DNA of 64,000 bases from Argyresthia goedartella. Taxonomy: Eukaryota; Arthropoda; Insecta; Lepidoptera; Argyresthiidae. The stretch's first letter is position 1, and each line of letters begins with the position of its first letter. The notes under the pieces are model-generated. The model was not told the DNA's origin and made no database searches. It saw only the letters and a list, made by a program, of their open reading frames with translations. The stretch lies in the NCBI GenBank assembly GCA_949825045.1, contig OX463814.1, positions 36,970,383 to 37,034,382 on the forward strand. Direction: 5' to 3'. Of the stretch, positions 1 to 13,500 are shown piece after piece. A program made the position numbers and the translations under genes.

Positions 1-112
1 TATGTTAGGTTAGGTTAGGTTAGGTTAGTATATTTATAAACTTGCGGAAACAATATTAGGAAATTTATAAACTTGCGGATCGTATTATTTTCCGGTGACA
101 TATATACATTGA
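1..112. repeat. Right half of a foldback repeat with internal (TTAGG)n
   Basis: The window opens in about five TTAGG units, the insect telomere pentamer. A block then follows (TTTATAAACTTGCGG, repeated with a variant) that ends in TTTTCCGGTGACATATAT. The same block with the same TTAGG core is complete at 61007-61210, so this is the clipped right half of another copy. Confidence 0.75.
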
Positions 113-249
113 GATAAATTTTTGCTCCTTAGCACTACTCAGGGGAATGTGAAGGGATGTATGATCCAAGTATTTCCTTCGGACGTGAGCAACTGGCTCC
201 CCAGTTTAAAGTTAGAATGGGTATTTTTTCAAAAAATATGATTATTTAG

Positions 250-505
250 GCAGAGAGCCGTTGTAGTAGTCCGACCCACTGTCGGTGGATAGGGCTCGCG
301 AGCCAGGAGCGCGCGGTGCACTCGACGGTCTCGGTGGAAGCGGCAGCGCGCCGACACAAACAGCTCCGATGTGCTGCACCAGCGCGGCAGACGATTGAGG
401 GCTCTCCAACCGTTGTTGTATTGAACCCGGTAGTCGGCTGTACCCTCGTTTGGTGTAGTTGCACCACAACTCGGCAGTGTATAAGGTGGTGCAGTAGGCA
501 ATAAA
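250..505 (-). mobile_element. LINE reverse-transcriptase C-terminal fragment
   Basis: The minus-strand frame reads YRVQYNNGWRALNRLPRWCS, homologous to the YNNALRILLGLPRYCSAS block of the LINE copy at 29610-30440. This block is a recurrent C-terminal motif of insect non-LTR reverse transcriptase proteins. It is a short, decayed remnant. Confidence 0.65.
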
Positions 506-546
506 CAGCAGACGCTAAATCAGTCAATCATTAAATCAAATCTCTT

Positions 547-1124
547 TAATACTATAGATATTTACATATACTTAGCAATCGTCATTTTGTGCCACTTCTC
601 TACATTGGACTACTGTGGGAGAAGAAGGGCGTAGAAACTCCCACAGATTGATTATTAGATCTCTTTGAAAAATAGGTTGGGCTTAACTAATACAAATATG
701 AAAAATTTAATTTGATAAGCAGGAATAAATAATTACTAAATTATTAACAGCAAGGTCTGTGTTGAGCCAGATTAACCCCATACAGTCCCGTCATTTAAGT
801 AATCTTGAACATTGTAATATCCCTTGTTTGACAAAGTCGCTTTGACATGATTTTTAAATAGCTCAAAAGGCAAAAGATCTCCAGAGGTATCTTGTTGTAG
901 TAGACAATGCACTGACCCTTGAAGGAATTGCTAACCTTCGCGAGTCTAAACCGGGGCGCAAGTATTCGGTGATTATTTCTTAGGTTAACATTACAGCTAT
1001 CGCTAAGTTTGGACAATATTGTAAGATTCTTCGTACATACATTATACTTATTTCAAAAAATAAATTGACTAGCTACAGTAAGTATGTTATGTTAATTTCT
1101 TTAAAAAGCTCTCTTATCGAGCTG
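547..1124 (-). mobile_element. 5'-truncated LINE (family B), 3' end
   Basis: On the minus strand this encodes the end of the same protein as the long copy at 36225-39230 (FRLAKVSNSFKGQCIVYYNK) and its 3' untranslated region. It retains the 9-bp stem CTGTGGGAG/CTCCCACAG at 613-646. Stop codons and deletions show it is dead. Confidence 0.8.
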
Positions 1125-1372
1125 TGCGTCGGGTGTTTCACAACGTAGACCGCCGTGCTCGTAGCGCAATCATTCTTAAAGCCCATCTGGTGATCCGAAC
1201 TTTCTAGATATTCTTCTGTGAATTTCAGAACCTTCTCAAATATTCTGGCTATAATTGAGGCGAGTGCAGGCCTGCAGCTGCCTGAGCTTGCAACAACCTT
1301 CTTAGTATAGGCACATAGAATGTATGTGAAATATACATTAGTCATTTTTGTAGGAGAAGCATCTGACACCAC
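1125..1372 (-). mobile_element. Fragment of another LINE reverse transcriptase
   Basis: The minus-strand frame reads RPALASIIARIFEKVLKFTE and SSDHQMGFKNDCATSTAVYV, matching the RP-IALASI-KVFE and SDHQFGFK blocks of LINE reverse transcriptases. The frame runs straight into family B sequence at about 1124, so family B was apparently joined to or inserted in this older element. Confidence 0.6.
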
Positions 1373-1463
1373 TGCACCAGCGCTCTTTAGGACGAGCCGC
1401 CACTGTTTGAATGCCTTGATTTAGGGTATTTTTTCGAGTGTATAATTAACCCAACTGTTGCAG

Positions 1464-1592
1464 AGGGTGAAGCGCAGATGATAAGTCTGCTGACGTGCAC
1501 CGTGATACACCGATACAAGTTCAAGCAGCAAGTGAGAGCCGTGAAATTCAGTCCGGATGGGAGATACTTTGCGGCCTGCTGTGGCGATACAG
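1464..1592 (+). CDS. PWP2: PWP2 exon A (first WD40 repeats)
   Basis: The acceptor is TTGCAG before 1464 and the donor is CAG|GTTTGA after 1592. Translation gives EGEAQMISLL and then KFSPDGRYFA, the WD40 turn that follows the MKFAYRF-type start region in other PWP2 proteins. It enters with two bases of a split codon and leaves with one base, which exon B completes as valine. The preceding coding exon lies left of the window. Confidence 0.88.
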
Positions 1593-4500
1593 GTTTGATT
1601 GAATATACTTATTTATTACCCGAACTTCAAAACGGGGGCGTTTCTCAATTCTTGTTCAGTTATGATGACGATGTTCAGTGATTTGATTTCTCGAAGACAA
1701 ATGGACCGATTTGGAAAATTGATATTTTTTTGTTTGAAAGGGTTCACCTTCCGATTGGTCCCATTGACATCAGGTCAGGATCTGATGATGGGATCCTGGC
1801 TATAGCATTTACTTTCGGGAAGAATAATTTTGTGAACTGATTATGAAGATGGCACAGATGGCCAGCGGAACTGCTCAATACTAGCTATACTTTATTAAGG
1901 TTGGAGTAATGTAAGCTCGTCATAATACACAATAGTGAAATTGAAGTGAAATCAAACTCGCTCGGTCAGGACCAGAGTAATAAAGGAAACTCTTTAATTA
2001 ATGCAGCAATCAACCTTTCTCATCTTAACCTGGTTTGCTGAAAGGGTTCTCTTATATGTTTTGTGTGCAGTGTAGAAATTATAAATCATGAAAAATGCAG
2101 ACAAATAAGGATATGTTTTGTTTGTAAGAAAGAGGGTTTAATTGAAGTCGGTTTTTACAAAAGTATTACTTTTCGTTTATTTTTTATCACCTAGCCCCTT
2201 CTTCACGCAAAAAGGAATATTACTGGCAAGGTGGGCACAACTTTTTTATGAACAGTGCTGTTCGTGACAACATGTGACAGTGTTGCAATGGGCTTGCATA
2301 TCATAAAAAAGAGTTATGAAATACTGGCTAGATTACAGAGTGGGTTCAGATGACTCCTGTATAGGAATTAAGTTCGTAGCTCATTTACACAATTCTGTTC
2401 CAACACCGCTCCCGAACAGCGTCTAAAATGGACCTCCATTTTAGACGAGTTGTATGTAATGTATTTGTTTATCAATCTGATCAGACAGTCCTGAACTCTG
2501 TTGCTGTCCATTTAATTCCCCACTTGTTCAAAATACGAAACTGTTTCGCCAAACAGTGTTCATCATGACCGCGCCCTGCACCTTCACCGGCGAATATCGC
2601 TCCTTCATCATGAAGCGGGTCTTCAAGAAGGCCCACGATGACGTCACCAGTCTTGACTGGTCAGCCTGCTCCCGGCTCCTGGCAGTTGGGTCTAAAGACA
2701 CCACGACTAAGATCTACACAGCGGAGTATCTGGACAACCTCAGCATGTACTCGCTGAGTGGGCACACGGATGCGATTGTTGGGGTCTTCTTTGAGAGGAA
2801 GAGTTTGGATTTGATTACGGTGAGTCTTGATATTTGGGGATTTGATTACGGTGAGTTGATATTTGGGGATTTGATTACGGTGAGTCTTGATATTTGGGGA
2901 TTTGATTACGGTGAGTCTTGATATTTGGGGATTTGATTACGGTGAGTCTTGATATTTGGGGATTTGATTACGGTGAGTCTTGATATTTGGGGATTTGATT
3001 ACGGTGAGTCTTGATATTTGGGGATTTGATTACGGTGAGTCTAGATATTTGGGGATTTGATTACGGTGAGTCTTGATATTTGGGGATTTGATTACGGTGA
3101 GTCTTGATATTTGGGGATTTGATTACGGTGAGTCTTGATATTTGGGGATTTGATTACGGTGAGTTTTGATATTTGGGGATTTGATTACGGTGAGTCTTGA
3201 TATTTGGGGATTTGATTACGGTGAGTCTTGATATTTGGGAGTTTGGTGGAAAAGTTACAATAGAGGACTCGCCTTTGTTCAGCTCGTTTTGTATATTGGT
3301 GGTGGTGGTGATAACATAATAACTTGTGTGCACTATCTGCGCCCATAACTGGTGCCAACTGCGCCCATAAATGTGTGTGTGTGTGTGTGTCAGGATGTAT
3401 CTGTATGTGTGTCTGTCTGTGGCACTCTAGCGCTCAGATGGGTGGACGGATATTGGTGATGCGGTACAAGTCAGACGACGAAAAAGAGGGGTCTGTGCCA
3501 TAGGCGCTCAAACGGGTGGACGGATTTTGGTGATGCTGCACACAAGCAAGTCAGAAAGAATTTATTACTGAGACACATCAGACGTCTTCCACCTTTTTTA
3601 TCTTTGAAATTCAGTCTAAGCCAATTTGTCATGGGGACTATTGAATAGTTTTCTCTGGTTTAGTTAACAAATAGCAACACCTTGTAATGTTTTTATGCGA
3701 CTTAGAGCTACATATGCTTGACCTTTTGCAAGTAATTTACTGCCCAGATATACGACAGCTTTTTCTACTGTAGTTCCTTGCAGTTCAATAAGTCCGGTTT
3801 TTTTATTTTTTTATTTACACATGTATCATAAACCCTCATTACTGCGTCTAAAATCGCACTTTAAGACCAGCATAATGTAAAACTATTTGGTAAAAACTCA
3901 TTTCTTATTTGAAAATTTGTACATTATGACCATAATGTACCAAAATTTGTCAAATTATGACATTCATATTTCGAACGCCTACGGCCGCCTGCGTGCCGCC
4001 CCTAGTTTGTCTGTGAAGTTGGTACTACAGAACAAGCTAAACAACTGCAGAGCAATGATCAATGCCACAACGCCGGTCGAGCATGCGGTTCCTGAACACA
4101 TCAAAGAGAGCTTATGATATGTGTGTAGATAAACTAGTGTATGTAACTGAACATAATTAATTGGGCATTAAAACTCTCGAGTGATATTAATAGTTATTTG
4201 TAATAACGACCACCTCTGCCCATAACTGCTCCCAACTGCGCCCATAACTGGTAGCAACTGCGCCCATAACTGGTCCCAACTGTGCCTCTGTCGCCCCGTA
4301 TGGGCATAGGCGTGACTATGTACATATGTATGTCCTACCTGTGTATGACAATAACTTATAGGTTTTATCCTTCCCAAAACTAGATTTTCCATGTATCATC
4401 GAACTAAAAGGATAACACAAAAAATATTTTCTCTTGGGTAACTAACTACCTTACCTAGTAAATTGTTTAAAGGAAATAATAAAACGACCAAATAAAAACT

Positions 4501-7500
4501 TATTGAGCGAATAACCATGAACAGCGGATTTTCCTGAAATTACCGACATAATTACTGATTTGCGCGACTAAATTACTGAGAGGTTTTGCCACCGCTTATT
4601 GTGTAAATAAGGACTGTCTGGGCCAAGTGGTGGGTGAGGTTAGGTGAAGGACAAAGGACTTTTTCAAGTTGCGGTTTTCAGATTTCTAGCCTCGCAATTC
4701 AGTAATTTTGTCAGATGAAGCCAGTAATTTTTTTCGCTATTCAGTAAATCAATCAGTCAAAACCAGTATTTTTACCAAGCAAAAACCTTACATTTGAATA
4801 CTACCTTAAAATCAACATTTACTATTTTCCTTTTAATTTCTCAGGTGAGCAGAAACGGCCAAGTCTGCCTCTGGGAGTCGAGCCTGGACTCGGACGAGCT
4901 GGTAACATCCTCGGTACAGATCTCCCACGCCAAGCGACGGAAGTTACTGAAGGAAGAGCAGGACAGCGAAGACGATGTGGAGGAGAGAGACGTGGTCGAG
5001 AAAGAGAGAGATGATGTGAGTTTTGGTTAGGCTATGTCTTCATTGCTCGGTCAGAGAGCCATATATTTAACACTTCTTAATCGGCGCAAAATTACGCGCG
5101 CTCTGTTCTTTCGCCTTCGGCTGCGAACTTTCACTAGGCTGGCGAAGTTCGCCAAAACGCACCGTGCGAATAGGGAGATTAAAGAGTTCATATGTAATTT
5201 CTAAATATAATTGATCGAATCTGCAATTTTTTATTCTTATTCTGAAATTTAAAGTAAGGGACAGCTATGAATGCGCCAATTTTCCGCCCCTTTCCCTTTC
5301 TATGTGAAACAAGGAAAGGAGATTTACGCTTAGCGCTGTCCCATAAACTTCGCGATCTTCGTTGCTTTCAGCCGACAGCATGGACGCCTTTCCTTTTCAT
5401 ACATGACGAAGAGGCAAACGTTTAAATTTTTAACTGATTAAAAAAGGAGGGACTTTTTCAATTCGTCGGGACGTAGTTTTTTATATATTTCTTATGTTTT
5501 TTCTGAAACACCCCCCCACACGCTCAAAACATTCGGGTCTCAAATTACGGAAACGCTTACAAGGCTCGGCTCTGACTGAACACTCAAAATTTGACTGAAA
5601 TTACCTTGAGCTTTTGCCTAAACCATACTTGAACTCGATAATGGTATGCACCATAGCCCACTTACATGTTTGACTTCTGTCAAAATTCAAAACTCAAATC
5701 ATTTATTGCAAATAGGCAAAAATAATGAACTTTAACAAGTCAAACACTTAAATACATGGATAAAAATAAAAAATAAAACATATGATCAACTAAACTAATA
5801 AGTACATAACGAATTATGGTTTGAGTTTGAAAGAGGAAATTTCTTTTTTAAATGGTTATTCATGGCTGAATCTAGCACAGGAAAAGGAAACTCCGTTAAA
5901 TCTACCAGTGCTTCGGAAATACGCCCGTCAGAGAAGATAGACCAAGATACTCTACGGGGATGTAATATTTTTTTTTATTGCGCAATATATAATGTACAAA
6001 AAATCCTATCTAATGACAATATTATAACATTGTGTCTATAATTGCCAATAGGAGGTCTCAAAATAATAATCTAACAAATGAAATAAATAAGAACAAAGAA
6101 AAGCTGTAATTAACATAACTTATAAGAAAACAGACTGGAATAGTCCCCCCAAGCAGCACCCGTTCAGCCATCACTCCATATTTGAGGGTGGGGAGCAACC
6201 TGCTAAACAGAGCCGCCGCAAGCAAAGACTTGTTGGTGTCCATGTCCATAAACTCTGGTTTCTTGATCTTCTTCTTTCAGTGCCTCTCCACTACTGGAGG
6301 TTGGCAGTGAGTTCTGAATATCTCTCTCTGTCCTTCGCTAGGCGGAATAGGTCTTCGACGCTACTATACCGGTCCATTTACGTATATTGAAGAACCACGA
6401 TGTCCTTCTTCTTCCGACGCTCCGTTTACCTTCAACCTTTCCCATCATGACCACTTGAAGCAGTTCATATCGATCGTGACGGAGAATATGTCCCAGATAT
6501 ACAACTTTTCTACTCTTGATGGTGGTCATGAGTTCTCTGGATTTGTCAGCTCGTCTCAGAACTTCTTCATTCGTGACCCTATGGATCCAGCTAATCTTTA
6601 ACATCCTGCGGTAACTCCACATCTCGAAGGCCTCTAATCTTTTGCGCGTGTTCTCCAAAATGGTCCAAGCTTCGCATCCGTAGAAGACTATCGGCCGGAT
6701 GTAGCATTGGAGAAGCCGCACCCGAAGTCTTAAGGTTTAGCTGCCTGGTACACAGTACTGTACTTGAATGACGCACGAGCAATTTCAATACGGGTCTTTA
6801 TCCCTTGCTCAGATTCCCGTTTTCATTTACCCATGTGCGACTTCTGAACTCGCTCTAGATCAGTGTAGCGTCTCTGGATACCACAATACATTTTTGTCCT
6901 GGATAAGTTCATCGAAAGACCCGCTTTCTGACTGCACTCATGGGCACTGTTCACTATCATCTAAATATCTTCCGGCGTGGAGGCTACACGCCCTGTGTCG
7001 TCGGCGAACCGGAGATTGATGATGTTGACGCCCCACTCACTCTCCTTCAGCACTCCAGTGATAATGGCCTCCGATTACAGGTTAAAAAGAAGCGTTCTTC
7101 GTATTCTCATAGATTCACATCATTGAACTATTCGTTTATAATTTTAGAGGCACCTTCATTGGTTTATAAAATCCATATCGACATTATCGGCCCGTTGTTG
7201 AGCATAAATCGCATCAGACCTCAGATTAACGAAACTATTTGCTTACATACTTCATGCATCGCACTGTCAAACAAAAGTTCCGCTACCTACAAAGAGGTTG
7301 AATGTAGTAAATACATTAATCATCGACGAAGGGTTTTGAGTGATGCTTTCTTCTATGGCTTCCAATGCCATCTAGCTAAATTTATTTAATTAATAAAGAT
7401 GCTGAACTTTCCATACAATATATTTTCGATTTTTTGGCTGTTTCTTTGCGTTTTTCGTAATTTTATCTAAACCTCCTCTGGACTGAGGAGAATAAAACCA

Positions 7501-10500
7501 AATAGGAAATACAAACCGATCGGGCCATTTTAGAGATTTAGTAAGACTAACGTACGGCGATTCATTTTTATATGTATAGATTATACAATTAATAATTGCT
7601 ATACAATAACATATTTTTATATCATATTTGATTTTATTTCTTTATATAAGTTACTCGATTTCTAACCACTTCCGGTTCCATTGAGCAGAGAGTTTCGTTT
7701 ACTTGAGTACCTAGTTCAATACTTACATACTTCATACTCAAAACTCTTTTTCTCTTCATCTAGCCATTCGTCAGGCTGAATGGCTCCATTGTCGTAGTCT
7801 AGATTATTAATCTCTGGTCTAGATGACGACAACTCTTTATGCACTATTGCCTAAAATGCGATTTTATGCAGCCCACATCCAGCATAAAGAAGGACTTTTC
7901 GAGCATGAGAAGTGAAATAGTAGATTTCTTACGAGTTCGCAAAGGCTTATATTTACGAACCGAGAAGATTACGGCACGGGCCGAAAAATTTTCCACTTTG
8001 GAAGGGTCTGTATCTTTAACGATTTACTTTGAGGAAAAATGGTTTTAGGAAACTCAACGTCAAAAGTCAAAAAAGTCAAATGGTAAAGTACTTTATTAAT
8101 ATAGATATTTACATATACTTAGCAAACGTTATTTTTTGCCTCTTATCTACATTGGACCACTGTGGGAGAAGAAGGGCGTAGAAACTCCCACAGATTGATT
8201 TTTAGATCTCTTTTAAAAATAGGTTGTGCTTAACTAATACAAATATGAAAAATTTAATTGTTATGATTAATAAGCAGGAATAAATAATTACAAAATTATT
8301 AACAGCAAAGTCTGTGTTGAGCCAGATTAACCCCATACAGTCCTGTCATTTAAGTAATTTTGAACATTGTTATATCCCTTTATCGACAAAGTCGCTTTAA
8401 CATGCCTTTTAAATTGCTCAAATGGCAATTTCAAAATCTCCAGAGGTATCTTATTATAGTAGAGAATGCACTGACCCTTGACATAATTGCTAACCTTTGC
8501 GAGTCTAAATCGGGGCGCACATAGTCTGTGATTATTTCTTAGGTTAACATTACAGCTGTCGCTAAGTTTGGAAAATGTTGTAAGGTTCTTGTACAGTAAG
8601 TATGTCAATTTCTTTAAAAAACTCTCTTAAGGAGTCTGTTCGTTTTAAATTATAAATTGCTCGAATGGCTCTTTTCTGTAAAATAAAAATAGTTTGAATA
8701 TCCACTGCTTTCCCCCACAACAAGATACCATAGGACATCATACTATGAAAGTAACTAAAATATACTAGCCTAGATGTAGCCACATCCGTGGTTTGTCTGA
8801 TGTTCCTAACAGCGTAAGCCGCAGAACTTAATTTATCAGCTAATTTATCTATGTGGGATCCCCACTGCAATTTGCTATCAATGGTTATTCCTAGAAACTT
8901 CGTATCATTTACTAATTCTAACGTGCTGTTGTCTAACACTAAACTGGTCTCAACTTCCCTGACATTTGGAAGTGAGAATTTGATACACTTGGTTTTACCA
9001 TCATTTAACGTCATTTTTTAAGACATATAGGATTAATGTTTTTTTTTTTTGGTTTCAATTCCATGTTCGGGGAGCCGCCTTTAATTATTAAAAATTTTAA
9101 ATTTTTGTATAAAAATCGCAAAGCGGTTCGCATAATACACGGACGGAGGTACAGACAGACTTGACGAAACTATAAGGGTTCCTTGTTTCTCTACGGAACC
9201 TTAAAAAGGAGGGGATTCTCAATTCGGTATTGGATAAGGCAGTCAAATATATATAGGAACATGTCTGAAGTTGTGCAAAATGGCTCGACAATATCAGATT
9301 TGTATATTTCCAGCAGTTGTATTTTATTAACTCAATTTTGTGTAAAAAAAAGACAGCATATGATTATGAAGTCACGTGTTTGTATTTTATAGAACTCATG
9401 AACTGATGATTAAAATGATGATTTCTGTTTTGGCAGTTCGTAAAAAGTATAAAACCTGATAAATTTTCCTATATTTCTTTTTGCGTTTGCTGGAAGATAT
9501 ATCTTTTTAGAGATAAGCCAAATGCGTGTGTACCATAGCAAGGGATTGATTTCCTTCGTTTCTCAGGTGGAAAGCGACGAAGACACTAAGAAAATCGAAG
9601 TAAAAACAGAAAATGAAAACAAACTGCTCTACAAAAAGCTGGGCCGCCATTACATCGGTGATGCGATAAGAAATGCGAGCCACAGAGTGAAACTCACAGC
9701 TGCCAAGTATCATAAGGAAACGAAGATTTTAGTCACAGGTAATTAGTGTATACTATTATTACAAGTGGCTCTGTGAGCTGTAGACCTCGCAAGTGACTTC
9801 TTTTAATAACACATACGGACATGTAACGACCCGAATGGCCGAGTCGGCAGTGACCCTGCATACGAAACTAATCCTTATTAATCCTTTCATTATTGTGCCG
9901 GGTGAGTAATGCAACGCAGCAGTCAACGCGCGTTTGTTGATTTTCTTCACTCAGTTCGTGAGGTTTTTCAAACTTTTTCACCTTCCCAATGTGCTTCAAG
10001 TGAATTAAAACAATTTTATCACTAACACCGCAGCCTGCAGCTAACTCGGACGTGGTTTGCGATAGATCCGCTTCCACAATAGCCTTCAATTCTTCATTAT
10101 CAACTTTGGTCTCCGGCCGTCCACGGGGCTTGTTCTGCAGGTCGAAATTTCCAGAACGAAAACGTTGGAACCAAAAACGCACTGTGTTTTCTATTGCGGC
10201 ACCGTCGCCATACACATCATTAATCCTTCGAGCCGTTTCTGCAGCACTGTTGCCGCGGTAGAACTCATACTCGTAAATAACGCGATATTTCAAGTTTTCC
10301 ATTTTGTAAGCTGAGTGACGCATGAAAAAAAACAATTGAGGAAAAAATAAATGAATTATAATTTTAGAAACACAAATACATGAGTAAATAGCTGTATAAA
10401 TTTGAATTTGGAATTCCTAACCATAGAGGAGATATTTGAGATCAAAGTGGCCAGTACGGCGAAACGCCAATTTCATATGTAAGGACCTAATATTATATAT

Positions 10501-13500
10501 ATATATTTTAATTTAATTATCGAGCCTGCTCACAATGATTCAGTTGACAAATGCGGCCTATAGGGGATAATATTCGGACTATAGAAAGCAGTTTTGCCCA
10601 TCCTGAAACGGAGACGCTTCGCGCGCTAGGTTTGAATGTTCCGTGGTCTAGTGGTTACAGGCTCGCCTCTCACGCATTAAATGTGGGTTCGAATCCGGGT
10701 GCTGACCAGGTACCAATAGGATCAATAATTTATCTTTTGTACATTAGGGACATAAATGCGTACGGTCATGGAAATTAGGAAACCATAATATCTATAAAGC
10801 ACGGCGATGGACCAAACCCCTGTAACGCAAAAGTGTGTTAAATAACTAGCTAAGCTGACACAACGGCGCCTCTGCGCAATAATGTTTAAATATATCTACA
10901 ACCTAAAAACTTCACACCCCCGACCCCTTGAAATTTATCGGATTATTATAAAAATAAATAACCCGACTGCATTTCCTTTCAATACCACATACCGATTTGA
11001 GAGTGAACCTGGTTACGTACATAGGGTGTGAAAGTAGCTGCACCGCTAAGTTTGCAACCGCATAACTCCATTAAAAAAAAATTGAATCGTTATAACAATA
11101 TATAATTATGGAACCTGCTCACAAAATTTCATGAGAATCGGTTGAGAATGAGACCTGTAGAGCGGCATATCCGGGCAACCGGAAATCCGGACAGATATAC
11201 AAAAGGATTGTTTCCCAAGTTGTGGACCCGTGGTAGTTTGTTCGCCCTTGTCTTACAGTGATCGAATGTGGTGAAAATACCAATTTCACTATTTGAATCT
11301 TATCAAGCATATCTACGATCAATAAACAATCTATTACTTTGTCACCCATCTTCACTGGAGGGAGACCACTCAAGTTCGAAAAGACTGGATGGGAGAGGCC
11401 ATTGCCCAGCAGTGTGTGGGTCGTAAAGCCTCGCCCCGGCACAACCTCGCCACGACTACAGAGAGCAACTAAAAAGTAGCTGGAGCGCGCTTCACCACAC
11501 CACACACGAGCCACAAAACGCCGCCACACGCCACGTCACAAGCGCTTGTATATGGACATTTTATATGCTGGCGAGGTTGTGGTTCGTGTGCGGCGAGGCA
11601 AAGGGCTCATATTAATATCTTATCTTCCTAGGTTTCTCTTCCGGCGTGTTCTTCCTGCACGAGATGCCCGACGTGAACTTAGTGCACACGCTCAGCATCT
11701 CGGCGCACCGCATCAGCAGCATCGCGGTCTCGGCGCGGGGAGACTGGGTCGCGTTCGGGTGTCCACACATCGGGCAACTGCTGGTGTGGGAGTGGCAGAG
11801 TGAGTGGTTAATTGTTTGTTACCTTCGTATATAGTGACAGGCTTCTTTCTTAGTGTCAGGCTTCCTAGTGTCACGCTTCATTCATTATGTCAGGATTCTT
11901 TCTTATTCATAGCGTCAGGCTTCTTTCTTACTATTGTCAGACTTCTTAGTGTCAGGCTTCCTAGTGTCAGGCTTCATTCATTATGTCAGGATTCTTTCAT
12001 ATTCATAGCGCCAGGCTTCTTTCTTACTATTGTCAGACTTCTTAGTGTCAGGCTTCCTAGTGTCAGGCTTCATTCATTATGTCAGGATTATTTCATATTC
12101 ATAGCGTCAGGCTACTTTCTTACTATTGTCAGACTTCTTAGTGACAGGCTTCTTTCTTAGTGTCAGGCTTCCTAGTGTCAGGCTTCATTCATTATGCAGG
12201 ATTATTTCATATTCATAGCGTCAGGCTTCTTTCTTACTATTGTCAGACTTCTTAGTGTCAGGCTTCCTAGTGTCAGGCTTCATTCATTATGTCAGGATTA
12301 TTTCATATTCATAGCGTCAGGCTTCTTTCTTACTATTGTCAGACTTCTTAGTGTCAGGCTTCCTAGTGTCAGGCTTCATTAATTGTGTCAGGATTATTTC
12401 ATATTCACAGCGTCAGGCTTCTTTCTTACTATTGTCAGACTTCTTAGTGTCAAGCTTTATTCATTATATCAGGATTATTTCATATTCATAGCGTCAGGCT
12501 TCTTTGTTACTATTGTCAGACTTCTTAGTGTCAGGCTTCCTAGTGTCAGGCTTCTTTCTTACTATTGTCAGACTTCTTACTGACAGGCTTCTTTCTTAGT
12601 GTTAGGCTTCATTCATTATGTCAGGATTATTTCATATTCATAGCGTCAGGCTTCTTTCTTACTATTGTCAGACTTCTTAGTGTCAGGCTTCATTCATTAT
12701 GTCAGGATTATTTCATATTCATAGCGTCAGGCTTCTTTCTTACTATTGTCAGACTTCTTAGTGTCAGGCTTCCTAGTGTCAGGCTTCATTCATTATGTCA
12801 GGATTATTTCATATTCATAGCGTCAGGCTTCTTTCTTACTATTGTCAGACTTCTTAGTGTCAGGCTTCCTAGTGTCAGGCTTCATTAATTGTGTCAGGAT
12901 TATTTCATATTCACAGCGTCAGGCTTCTTTCTTACTATTGTCAGACTTCTTAGTGTCAAGCTTTATTCATTATATCAGGATTATTTCATATTCATAGCGT
13001 CAGGCTTCTTTGTTACTATTGTCATACTTCTTAGTGTCAGGCTTTCTAGTGTCAGGCTTAATTCATTATGTCAGGGTTATTTCATATTCATAGCGTTAGG
13101 CTTCTTTCTTACTATTGTCAGACTTCCTAGTGTCAGGCTTCATTCATTATGTCAGGATTATTTCATATTCATAGCGTCAGGCTTCTTTCTTACTACTGTC
13201 AGACTTCTTAGTGTCAGGCTTCCTAGTGTCAGGCTTCATTCATTATGTCAGGATTCTTTCATATTCATAGCGTCAGGCTTCTTTCTTACTATTGTCGGAC
13301 TTCTTAGTGTCAGGCTTCCTAGTGTCAGGCTTCATTCATTATGTCAGGATTCTTTCATATTCATAGCGTCAGGGTTCTCTCTTACTATTGTCAGACTTCT
13401 TAGTGTCAGGCTTCTTTCTTTCATTTACCTGTATATAAATGTTAGATTACTAATTAACATACAATTTGCAGGCGAACAGTATGTGATGAAGCAACAAGGC

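Noticed and set aside
1..30. True chromosome end from the TTAGG tract
   Set aside because: The tract is only about 25 bp and is followed by the arm of a repeat found complete at 61007-61210, so it is interstitial.
316..504. Plus-strand 62-codon frame
   Set aside because: It is the antisense shadow of a LINE C-terminal fragment on the minus strand.
9183..9392. Small plus-strand frame near exon D
   Set aside because: It overlaps dispersed repeat sequence, has AT-driven codon use and no homology.
10640..10720. Possible functional tRNA gene at the A/B-box pair
   Set aside because: The segment cannot be folded by eye into an acceptor stem closing both ends, it runs into a SINE body, and a related copy exists at 34890.
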